DNA of 42,812 bases from Candidatus Woesearchaeota archaeon. GTDB lineage: Archaea > Nanobdellota > Nanobdellia > Woesearchaeales > UBA10216. The stretch is from NCBI GenBank assembly GCA_018303115.1, contig JAGVYT010000013.1, forward strand, positions 1 through 42,812. The letters are read 5' to 3'. The position numbers were made by a program, and so were the translations under genes. The notes under the pieces were generated by a model, which had not been told where the DNA came from, did no database searches, and saw nothing but the letters and a program-made list of their open reading frames with translations. Below are positions 22,820 to 30,196 of this stretch, one piece after another (positions within the stretch are counted from its first letter, which is position 1; each line of letters begins with the position of its first letter).

Positions 22820-24759
22820 CGCTACAAGAAATATCAGAGTTCTACAGCAGGCGGGTGCATTCCAAAGAGCAGGAAATAGAAAAATTAAGGCGCCACATAT
22901 CGCAGCTTGAAAGTTCTGAAAGCAGGCTTAGCGGAGAGTTTGAAAGGCAGCTTAGGGAAAAGGACGGGCAGGTTAAAAAGCTTTTACGCATGCTAAAGCC
23001 AGGCGATGGCAAAGGCGACCATGACGAGATTGCAGAAGCCTACAAAATTCAGCTGTTTTCCAGTAAAAAGGAGGTAGAAAGGCTGAGAAGGTGTATTTCA
23101 GAAATAAAGGCATCTGAAAAAAACCTGATTCACTCGGAAGAGCTTGCTGGCAGGGAAGTGAAGATAAAAAAGCTCTTAAGCCTGCTAAAGTCACGGGAAG
23201 AGGAAAACCGGAAGCTGTCAGAACAGCTTGATGACAGGATAATAACAGAAAGGGACTACGCCGGAAAAATAAAAGATGCGCTGGAAAAGAAGGAAAGGTC
23301 TGACAGGAACCTGTTTGAAAGCTTAAAAGAGGACCTTGACAGGAAGAATGAAGAGGCAGAAAGGCTTAGGGCTCTTGCATTTTCCCAGGAAAGGGTGGTG
23401 AAACAGCTTAACAACCAGGTTATTGAATATAAAAAGCGCATAAGCCGCTTCGAAACGTTTCTTGAGGAAAAAGAGCTCATGATGGACAAGCTTGAGAGGA
23501 ACTTCTCCCAGCAGTTGAAAAACAAGGATTATGAAATAGGGAAGCTTAGCGGGGAAACAAGCAAGCAGGTTGGCAGAAAGGACTTAAGATTGCAGGAAGA
23601 GATTGTAAAGCTGAAAACAAAACTGGAAGCGAAGGAAGAAGGGCTCAGTGAGCTTGCTGAAAGCTTTGCAAACCTGAAAGAGAAGAACAGGATTCTTGGA
23701 AGAAGGCTTGAAGAGAGGCAAAAGCTGTTTGTGGAAAGCGAAAACACCTACAACAGGCTTGTGCATTCCCTGAGGGAGCAGCATGAACGCAGAATAAAAG
23801 AGATTATTCACAGGAGCACTCACCAGGAAATAATATTGAGAACAGAGCTGGACAAACTAAAAGCAGAGCAAAATGGAAAAGAGGCCGAAGTTGCTGAAAA
23901 GCAGAAGGAGATAGACGATACGTTGCTGCAGTTTGCTGAAACGTCAAAGAAGCTCCTTGCAATAAAAGGGCTGGAGGGCTTTTCGGATTTAGACATCAGC
24001 GCTGCCCAATTAAAGGAAAAGGAAGATTATCTGAAGAAGAAGGGGGCAGAGCTTGCCTCGCTTCTGGAAGAAGCGGCTGAAAAGGTAAGCGAGGCTAACA
24101 GGAAGGAGGCTGAAATCGCGAAGCGCGAGGAAATGCTTCTGAAAGAGCAGGAAGCTGTTAATAACGAGCTTGCCATACTAAAGAGCGCAGGAATATCCAT
24201 AGGAATGGACAGGAGATACTTAAAGGAAAAGATAGAAGAGTATGCTGCTCCGAGGGCTGTTGAGCAGCCGCGGGCTTTCAGGGAAGAGTCTCTTCCTGAA
24301 ATGCCTGAGATTGTTGAAGAAAAACCTGCTGATGAGCTAGAAGCGGTAGAAGCTCCTGCACTAACCGCTGTGTCAGAAAAGGAGGAAAAGGCTGATGTTC
24401 TTGGAATCCTCAGAAAACAGCCTTCTGGAATTGCCAAGGCTGAAAAGCCTTTGCCAAAGAAAAATGGCATGGTGTTCAGGCAGGCTGAAACAAAGGCAAG
24501 GCTTCTGCCAAAGCCGCCTTCCCGCATAATGAAGGCAAGGATTGAGCGCCCGAAGCTTAAGGAGGCTTTGATAAAGCAGGCTGAAAGGCAGGACGCTTTC
24601 CCTGAAGAAAGCGGCTACGGCGAAGTTGAGGAGATAAAGTCAATAATAGGCATCGGACTCCAGCACGGCGATTCCCTGGAAAGAATAGAGGAATCGCTGA
24701 TATCTTCAGGATACTCAAAGAAGAACATAGAAAAGGCGGTTCAGGAAGCTAAGGGGTAA
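22816..24759 (+). CDS. Long coiled-coil protein, 647 aa
   Basis: Nearly all of residues 1-460 is heptad-rich Glu/Lys/Arg/Leu coiled coil (for example YSRRVHSKEQEIEKLRRHIS). An acidic Pro/Glu/Ala linker spans about 480-560. The C-terminal 45 residues (EEIKSIIGIGLQHGDSLERI ... GYSKKNIEKAVQEA) form a small helical domain resembling a UBA-like or swapped helix-hairpin. The start is TTG, overlapping the rfcS stop as TTGA, so translation is coupled to the clamp loader. No Walker motif or hinge of an SMC protein is seen. Function unknown; a structural or chromosome-associated role is only suggested by the rfcS link. Confidence 0.8.
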   Translation: MTLQEISEFYSRRVHSKEQEIEKLRRHISQLESSESRLSGEFERQLREKDGQVKKLLRMLKPGDGKGDHDEIAEAYKIQLFSSKKEVERLRRCISEIKASEKNLIHSEELAGREVKIKKLLSLLKSREEENRKLSEQLDDRIITERDYAGKIKDALEKKERSDRNLFESLKEDLDRKNEEAERLRALAFSQERVVKQLNNQVIEYKKRISRFETFLEEKELMMDKLERNFSQQLKNKDYEIGKLSGETSKQVGRKDLRLQEEIVKLKTKLEAKEEGLSELAESFANLKEKNRILGRRLEERQKLFVESENTYNRLVHSLREQHERRIKEIIHRSTHQEIILRTELDKLKAEQNGKEAEVAEKQKEIDDTLLQFAETSKKLLAIKGLEGFSDLDISAAQLKEKEDYLKKKGAELASLLEEAAEKVSEANRKEAEIAKREEMLLKEQEAVNNELAILKSAGISIGMDRRYLKEKIEEYAAPRAVEQPRAFREESLPEMPEIVEEKPADELEAVEAPALTAVSEKEEKADVLGILRKQPSGIAKAEKPLPKKNGMVFRQAETKARLLPKPPSRIMKARIERPKLKEALIKQAERQDAFPEESGYGEVEEIKSIIGIGLQHGDSLERIEESLISSGYSKKNIEKAVQEAKG

Positions 24760-24790
24760 AACTGATTCTTTAATAGGCTAAAGTTTAGAT

Positions 24791-24910
24791 GGCATTGTTG
24801 AAAGTCTTGCCTGTTTGCTTCTTTGGCTTGCCCTGTTTTATCTCTCCCCTTAACATTTTAGAGGGGGGAGATAAAATTAAAGGCGGCAGGAACAGAATCA
24901 AAACAGGCAA
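24791..24910 (+). repeat. 120-base hairpin element, copy 2
   Basis: Same length and layout as 6394-6513. It starts with the same 21 bases, and its hairpin at 24836-24876 (TTTTATCTCTCCCCT against AGGGGGGAGATAAAA) begins at the same offset of 45. It ends in CAAAACAGGCAA. Here TTGCCTGTTT (24808-24817) and AAACAGGCAA (24901-24910) form a 10-bp terminal inverted repeat. The outer stem differs from copy 1 on both arms, preserving pairing. Confidence 0.75.
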
Positions 24911-24929
24911 AAAAGTTTAGCGACACTGA

Positions 24930-24977
24930 GCTTATTTTCTCTCCTCCTTGCATAGTTATGGAGGAGAGAAAATAAGC
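24930..24977. repeat. Long hairpin, TTGCA-loop type, copy 2
   Basis: A perfect 18-bp stem, GCTTATTTTCTCTCCTCC against its complement, closes a 12-base loop TTGCATAGTTAT. It is related to 1517-1563 by loop and inner stem and by the following GCGGC. It lies directly after copy 2 of the 120-base element and is followed by another ACAGGCAAAAC, like the end of that element, before the 3' end of the minus-strand lipoprotein gene. Confidence 0.75.
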
Positions 24978-25016
24978 GGCTGACAGGCAAAACACGCGAT
25001 AGTTTACTTTGCCAGT

Positions 25017-26027
25017 TTAGATTAAGTGCTTTACAAGAACATTTGTAGTAACCGAATCCCGCGCATAATAAGCAAGTGTCACATCAAAGGTCTTAATGCT
25101 GTCCCTATCAATATTTGACAATGTCTGAATGCATGTGAATGAGCCGCTGCCTCCTGAGAGCAGAAGCTCTCCAGTGAAACCCTTAGCCGTGGTAGAATCT
25201 TCTGTCTCATAATCAAGTGCCTCCCCACCGACCAAACCAACGCAATTCAGGCCCGGAATGCCTGTGTTAACCTCTACTTCTATCCTGTTTTTATTCTTGA
25301 AGTCATCATTGCAGGTTTCAGTTGGTTCGTTTTTGAAAATGTCGCTGGAGCCAACCTTTTGGACGTCAAAATTGAGCAAAAGCTTGTTTCTGCCGCCAAC
25401 ACTCTGGGTAATAGAAGTCACTTGCACCGGAGCGCCTGAGTTGCTTACAGTCCTTGAGCCTGTAGGGTTGCAGACAGGTCGCTCTTTCTTTGTAAGGTCT
25501 TCCATCAGGCAAACTTGCGAAAGGACTTTGGTATTGTAAGGGTAGCACGCCTCTGCCCTGAAAGGGAACGCCTGACTGCCTGTCAATTCTTTTTGGTATG
25601 CAAATTTTTCAATAACAGATTTTGGAAAAGTGAACTGGTCTACGGCTCCCTGAATTCTGTTTCCGTCAGGGTCTTTGCTCACACCATTGACTGTGCCGGC
25701 ATTCGCAGCCTTTAGTTCTTGAGTGTCAGTTATGCCAAAGTCTCCGGGGAAAAACCCGGACATAGTAACAACCAAAGCTTCTTGAGGAATGTCGTGTTCA
25801 CCGACGTTTTCTATGGTCACAGTAGCATCAAATTCAAAAGCTTCATTAGCTTCTGTTTTGTCAGTGACTTCTGAAGGGGGGGAGTTCTCAACAAAAGACA
25901 TTTTAATTGCAGATGTGCCGCCGACAAAAGCGTCGCCCGGCGAAACACCAGCTCCCTTGTCAGCCTGGCATCCGGCAGCGATTAAAAGAATCCCCAGAAA
26001 AGATAACAATATAGTTATGTTTCTCAT
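25017..26027 (-). CDS. Lipoprotein, 336 aa, paralog of 29133-30191
   Basis: The signal peptide ends in the lipobox LIAAGC. The mature part starts with a Gly/Asp-rich stretch, then a beta-sandwich-like domain (FEFDATVTIENVGEHDIPQE) of the CARDB/immunoglobulin kind. A Cys-containing core follows (EACYPYNTKVLSQVCLMED, RPVCNPTG, SGAPVQVTSITQS). These core motifs match ACYPYKTKLSTPVCVD and SQGAPVAIRKIVQS in 29133-30191, so the two are paralogs. It probably sits on the outer face of the membrane in a surface complex with the neighbouring proteins. TATA TTTATATAAAG lies about 26 bases upstream of the start. Confidence 0.82.
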   Translation of the reverse strand: MRNITILLSFLGILLIAAGCQADKGAGVSPGDAFVGGTSAIKMSFVENSPPSEVTDKTEANEAFEFDATVTIENVGEHDIPQEALVVTMSGFFPGDFGITDTQELKAANAGTVNGVSKDPDGNRIQGAVDQFTFPKSVIEKFAYQKELTGSQAFPFRAEACYPYNTKVLSQVCLMEDLTKKERPVCNPTGSRTVSNSGAPVQVTSITQSVGGRNKLLLNFDVQKVGSSDIFKNEPTETCNDDFKNKNRIEVEVNTGIPGLNCVGLVGGEALDYETEDSTTAKGFTGELLLSGGSGSFTCIQTLSNIDRDSIKTFDVTLAYYARDSVTTNVLVKHLI

Positions 26028-26070
26028 ACCGCTGCTTTTTGTAAAATCTTTATATAAATCTTTCTATTTG

Positions 26071-26136
26071 TCAGAAATCCTGGAGATTTCTGAGCATGCT
26101 CAGAACGCTTTGCGTTCTGACATTTCATATATGAAA
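26071..26136. repeat. Paired TCAGAA hairpins and a 14-bp palindrome
   Basis: TCAGAAATC, loop CTGGA, GATTTCTGA (26071-26093) and TCAGAACGC, loop TTT, GCGTTCTGA (26100-26120) are separated by the six-base palindrome GCATGC. TTTCATATATGAAA (26123-26136) is a further perfect palindrome. The block lies between divergent surface-protein genes, between their TATA boxes. It is related to the cluster at 497-541. Confidence 0.7.
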
Positions 26137-26147
26137 CTTTAGGCAAA

Positions 26148-26158
26148 GTATTAAATAT
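26148..26158 (+). promoter_or_regulatory. TATA box of the first CARDB surface gene
   Basis: GTATTAAATAT is about 30 bases before the ATG at 26184. The flanking GCAAAGT...AGAATAGC-like sequence is repeated before the second surface gene at 28127, so the promoter was duplicated with the gene. Confidence 0.55.
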
Positions 26159-26183
26159 GGAAAGGACAGGAATAGCGTAGTAA

Positions 26184-28070
26184 ATGAAAGAGTATGCTGC
26201 TTTGATAGTGTTGGTTCTTGTGATGCTTGGAGGCATTTACAGCCTTGACCATGCTTACAGTTACAGCGAGGATGCTGTTTTTGGAAAGCAAATAACAGGA
26301 GCGATAACTGCAACAACAGAACAATGCGCAATAGAAGGGGGAAAGGCAATCTGCATAGAAGACGGCCGGAGAACAGAATACAGCAGCAGGATAACATGCA
26401 GAGAAAAATGCGGAAAACAAATAGGAGCCAGGGAAGGGGCAGGGCAGACAGGCACTGCAGTCACCACGTGCACAGATAATGATGGCGATGGTTTTGGGGA
26501 AGGCTGCGAGCAAGGTCCGGATTGCAATGATGCAAAGGAAGAATTGACAAATAACTGCAATGTTTGCGGGAATGCGGTTGTGGAAAAATCCAGTAAGGAA
26601 GAGTGTGATATGGGAGAGGAAAACAATTTGTGGAGGAGCGATGTTTCCAAAATTTGCAGTAGTGGAACTGTGGTGCATGGGCAGTCCCGTTGCACAACCG
26701 AATGCAAGCTCGAGCGCAAATTCCCTGACTGCCCTGAAGGGGAAGGGGGCATGATTGAAGAAGTGGAAGTCGTAGAAGTAAAAGAAGAGTTATGCAGGCT
26801 GGACAGAAGCAGGGGTAAAGTTGTCTGCACGTTAGACGAAAAAGAATTTAGCAGTAGGATAAGGTGTAAAGAAAAATGCGTCCCGGAACTAATAGAAGTA
26901 ATAGAGGTAGGTGAAGGGGTTGATGTGGGTAAAGAAGCTCAGGAAAAGGCTGACTTGATTGTCAGGATAACTGAAGCGCCTGATGAAATGATTAGGGGAA
27001 ATTTCTACAGGGTGAAAGTGCGGGTGACAAACAGGGGTGGTGCTAGCACACTGGCAAGCAGGTTTGACAAAACTGAGACGCCAGCGTTTTCAACAGGTCT
27101 TCAACTGGTAAATGAAGGAAGGAACTTCCGGATAATGTTGGGAGGAAAACGCGAGATTACAAACCTTAATCATGGCGAGAGTAAGACCAGAACCTTTGGC
27201 TTCAGAGTGCCTGAAACAGTGAGTTTAAGAGATTACAAGTTTGAGGTGTTTACGGATTCAGAGGGGGGTAAGCCAGGCGAAATACAGGAGTCGGATGAGG
27301 ACAACAACGCCGATTCCAAGGATGTAAGGGTGAGGGTAAGAAGGGCTGCTGAGCCTGTTATTGAGCCTGAAATGTGCATTGAGGAAGAAATTGGGAAAGT
27401 AGTATGCCTTTCAGCGACTCCCCAGGAAAATTACGGGACAGACTTTGACCTTTGCGAGCGGGAATGCAGTGAAGAGGTAGGGGCAGAAGGGCCTGACTTG
27501 GAAGTGGAGATAGTTGACCCGCCGGGAGAGGTTGTCACAGGCCAGTTTCACGACGTAACAGTAAAGGTAACTAACGTAGGAAGGGAAAGAGTTACGACAA
27601 GCTTTTCAACAGCGCTTGACTTTGTTAATGCGGAAGACTCAAGCCAGCGCAGCAGGGTAGGCGATTTTGGTGTTAGCCTGTTAAGCCCTGGCAGGTCTAT
27701 TGAGCATACGTTTGAAAGGTGGGGCGTACCGGCAACAGCCAGTGAACAATACAAGTTTGAGGCAAGGGCAGACACAGAAAACAGGGTTAGCGGTGATGTG
27801 AACAGGGAGAACAACCATGACGAAAATTCTGTTACGGTTAGGGAAGGCATTGGACAGCCACAAAGTTGTTTTGGTGAGGGCAGAGAGGTTCATCAGATTG
27901 GAACAAGGACAGACAACAGGTATTGCGGTTCAGACGGAAATTTTAAGGTTCAAAAGGCCAGTAAAATAGCTTGCCAGAATTCTTTTGAATGCCGCACTAA
28001 CATATGCGCGGCAGGCGTGTGCATTGACAGCACAACGCTGAATAATGCGCTTGCTAGAATTCAACAATAA
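26184..28070 (+). CDS. Secreted/anchored surface protein with CARDB domains and Cys modules, 628 aa
   Basis: An N-terminal hydrophobic segment (AALIVLVLVMLGGIYSL) exports or anchors the protein. A Cys module, C-x6-8-KAxC...SSRITCREKC, follows at about residue 48. A putative calcium-binding stretch DNDGDGFGEGC...GPDCNDA comes next. The Cys module then recurs as LCRLDRSRGKVVCTLDEKEF and, more distantly, MCIEEEIGKVVC. Two CARDB-like domains (ADLIVRITEAPDEMIRGNFY at about 255, PDLEVEIVDPPGEVVTGQFH at about 435) are adhesion-type modules. The C-terminal 65 residues are a Cys-rich domain also found in the next gene. Likely a cell-surface adhesin or scaffold. Confidence 0.85.
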   Translation: MKEYAALIVLVLVMLGGIYSLDHAYSYSEDAVFGKQITGAITATTEQCAIEGGKAICIEDGRRTEYSSRITCREKCGKQIGAREGAGQTGTAVTTCTDNDGDGFGEGCEQGPDCNDAKEELTNNCNVCGNAVVEKSSKEECDMGEENNLWRSDVSKICSSGTVVHGQSRCTTECKLERKFPDCPEGEGGMIEEVEVVEVKEELCRLDRSRGKVVCTLDEKEFSSRIRCKEKCVPELIEVIEVGEGVDVGKEAQEKADLIVRITEAPDEMIRGNFYRVKVRVTNRGGASTLASRFDKTETPAFSTGLQLVNEGRNFRIMLGGKREITNLNHGESKTRTFGFRVPETVSLRDYKFEVFTDSEGGKPGEIQESDEDNNADSKDVRVRVRRAAEPVIEPEMCIEEEIGKVVCLSATPQENYGTDFDLCERECSEEVGAEGPDLEVEIVDPPGEVVTGQFHDVTVKVTNVGRERVTTSFSTALDFVNAEDSSQRSRVGDFGVSLLSPGRSIEHTFERWGVPATASEQYKFEARADTENRVSGDVNRENNHDENSVTVREGIGQPQSCFGEGREVHQIGTRTDNRYCGSDGNFKVQKASKIACQNSFECRTNICAAGVCIDSTTLNNALARIQQ

Positions 28071-28092
28071 GGCGTTTTGGATTATACGCAAA

Positions 28093-28103
28093 GTTTTAAA
28101 TAG
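28093..28103 (+). promoter_or_regulatory. TATA box of the second CARDB surface gene
   Basis: GTTTTAAATAG is centred about 29 bases before the ATG at 28127, in the same context as the box at 26148. Confidence 0.55.
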
Positions 28104-28126
28104 AAAAAGCGAGAATAGCAAGAGAG

Positions 28127-29038
28127 ATGAGAACGGATTTCCAGACAGTGGTATTGGTTCTTGTAATGCTGGGGGGCATTTACAGCCTTGACTATGCTTA
28201 CAGTTACAGCGAGGATGCTGTTTTTGGAAAGCACATTACAGGAGCGCAGATAGCAACAATAGAGCAGTGCAGGATAGAAGGGGGAAAGGCAATCTGCATA
28301 GAAGACGGCCGGAGAACAGAATACAGCAGCAGGATAACATGCAGAGAAAAATGCGGAAAAGAAGTTGGAAAGGGGATTATAATTGAAGAGTCTGCTGAGC
28401 TGCCAGCTGAACAGCCTGGAGAGGCTGCGGGGCGTGCTGATTTGGTGGCTATGGTGGATGTTGAAAGCCCGTTGGCAGTTAATGAGACGTATGTGGTGAA
28501 CGTGTTTGTAAAAAACATCGGGAAAGCAAACACAAAAGACAGCGCGGTTGAAGGCAACGCTTACGGCGATTTTACTGCAAAGCTGGACATATTCAAAAAG
28601 GAAGGGGAGGAGCTGGATAGTGTTATAGACACCATGCTTTTCTCCTGGGAAAACGTCAATGACAGGGCAATGGGCATTGCTGCAAATACTGAAAGAACAC
28701 GCCCAATCATAATACAAAGCTGGAAGCCAGAGGAAACTGGAGTATATTTAATAAAAGTTGAGCTTGATGTTTACGGGCAGATTATTGAAGGGGATGAGGG
28801 CAACGTTTTTGGAGAGGAACGGAGTGTATTGCAGAAGCCTGTGCCCTGCAGCCCGGTTGGATTCCGCAACAGCGGCTTTTACTGTAATGGGAAGCGAAGA
28901 AGCGTCAGGCAAAAAGAAGTTGGAAGCTGTAGGAATGGTTACGAGTGCCTGAGCAATGTCTGCAGCTCTGGGAAGTGCGTGAGCGAGCCTGCGTTTAGAA
29001 GCGCGCTTTGCGATTTGGGAGCCATTACGAATTGTTAG
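28127..29038 (+). CDS. Secreted/anchored CARDB surface protein, 303 aa
   Basis: The first 75 residues nearly duplicate those of 26184-28070; 87 bases (28274-28360 versus 26331-26417) are identical. After the shared anchor and Cys module, the protein diverges into one CARDB-like domain (ADLVAMVDVESPLAVNETYV...VFVKNIGKANT). It closes with a Cys-rich C-terminal domain (GFYCNGK...SCRNGYECLSNVCSSGKCV), matching the layout of the first protein's end. It lacks the calcium-type stretch and the second CARDB domain. It looks like a shorter sister with a recombined or recently duplicated 5' cassette. Confidence 0.82.
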   Translation: MRTDFQTVVLVLVMLGGIYSLDYAYSYSEDAVFGKHITGAQIATIEQCRIEGGKAICIEDGRRTEYSSRITCREKCGKEVGKGIIIEESAELPAEQPGEAAGRADLVAMVDVESPLAVNETYVVNVFVKNIGKANTKDSAVEGNAYGDFTAKLDIFKKEGEELDSVIDTMLFSWENVNDRAMGIAANTERTRPIIIQSWKPEETGVYLIKVELDVYGQIIEGDEGNVFGEERSVLQKPVPCSPVGFRNSGFYCNGKRRSVRQKEVGSCRNGYECLSNVCSSGKCVSEPAFRSALCDLGAITNC

Positions 29039-29090
29039 TTAGTTTTACCTGTTCTCAACCTTAGCCCAGCCTAGTCCCTTTAAAGTTTCA

Positions 29091-29107
29091 GCAAGGTTTT
29101 TCCTTGC
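29091..29107. terminator. Hairpin between convergent genes
   Basis: GCAAGG, loop TTTTT, CCTTGC lies in the 94-base gap between the plus gene ending at 29038 and the minus gene ending at 29133. It may help end transcription from both sides; archaeal terminators usually depend on T runs, which are also present here. Confidence 0.35.
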
Positions 29108-29132
29108 CTTGCATGTTTCCACAAATATTCTT

Positions 29133-30191
29133 TTATGTGGCTTCGTCTTCCCTTTCTATGACTGCCACCTCAACCTCTTTTGAGGCAGCTGACTGGTAGC
29201 CGTATGAAAGGACTATGTTAAAAGTGGAAATAAAGTTGTTTTCATAGTCTTTGCGCGCAAAGCCCTGCCCTTCCCTGACTATGCATTCGATAAAGTCCTT
29301 TTTTGAATCTCCTGATAGTGTAAAAAAAGGCCTTCCGTCATTGCACTTCATTTCTTTGCCGGAAACGTCTGCGCTTTCCACGCTGATTTTTCCGATTATC
29401 AGCTTGTCAATGCCTTGTGTTAATGATTCGCTTGTGCACGCCTTATTAAAAGACTCCGGGGAGCGCTCAAGCACTATTCCTTTCCCGGCGTTTTCCACGA
29501 ATATTCTTAAGTGAGGCCTGACAACTTCAACATCCCTGCCGTCAGGGCCTTTTTCAACCGTGATAAAGTTGCTCTGGACGATTTTCCTTATTGCCACTGG
29601 AGCCCCCTGGCTTGTGAGCCTTAAGTCGTCAAGGTTGCATACGCGCTGTTCTTTTGGGAGGATGAACGGTGCGGTGTCAACGCATACAGGAGTGGAGAGT
29701 TTTGTCTTGTAAGGGTAGCATGCTGCTGCGAATATGAGCGAGCTTGTGCTCTTTGAAGGCGTTTCAACGAGTACGTTGCTGATGGAATGCGCTGCCATTC
29801 CTCCTGAAACGTAGGATTCCTTGCCGCTCAACCGCTTATCTAGCTCTTGGACTGCTGTGTCTTGGACTGCTGTGAACAGGCTGTCCTGCTCTGATATTAC
29901 AATGGGTGATTTTGAGAACACAAGGAACTCCCCGCATTCTTCCCTGGTGTTGCATGGTATGGCAACCGCTCCCCTGTTCTCCAGCAGCAGGGCAACCTGG
30001 ATTCGCGAGCCTGGAAAGACCCTGTCAGGCGGGGCTCCGTCAAAAAAGCTGATGACCAGCCCTTCGGTTCCCTTAAAAACGTATGATGTGTCGGGGATGC
30101 CGTCTTCTTTCGCACCGGAAAATGCCTGGCATCCGGATGTAAATACGGCCAGCAGAAGCAACAAAATGAAAATGTTTGTTTTTTTTGGCAT
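29133..30191 (-). CDS. Lipoprotein, 352 aa, paralog of 25017-26027
   Basis: The signal peptide ends in the lipobox FTSGC. The mature protein has an N-terminal beta domain (GLVISFFDGAPPDRVFPGSR, VALLLENRGAVAIPC) and the shared core ACYPYKTKLSTPVCVD, RVCNLDDLRLTSQGAPV. The end is beta-rich (NNFISTFNIVLSYGY). The core aligns with 25017-26027. Its start lies five bases before the stop-side boundary of the membrane protein gene at 30197, so both are in one operon. A surface or envelope complex role is inferred from co-location. Confidence 0.82.
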   Translation of the reverse strand: MPKKTNIFILLLLLAVFTSGCQAFSGAKEDGIPDTSYVFKGTEGLVISFFDGAPPDRVFPGSRIQVALLLENRGAVAIPCNTREECGEFLVFSKSPIVISEQDSLFTAVQDTAVQELDKRLSGKESYVSGGMAAHSISNVLVETPSKSTSSLIFAAACYPYKTKLSTPVCVDTAPFILPKEQRVCNLDDLRLTSQGAPVAIRKIVQSNFITVEKGPDGRDVEVVRPHLRIFVENAGKGIVLERSPESFNKACTSESLTQGIDKLIIGKISVESADVSGKEMKCNDGRPFFTLSGDSKKDFIECIVREGQGFARKDYENNFISTFNIVLSYGYQSAASKEVEVAVIEREDEAT

Positions 30192-30196
30192 TCGAA

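Noticed and set aside
26151-26830. Minus-strand frames opposite the CARDB genes
   Set aside because: Cys/His/Ser/Pro-rich products antisense to the duplicated 5' cassette; the repeated shadow arises from the repeated coding sequence.
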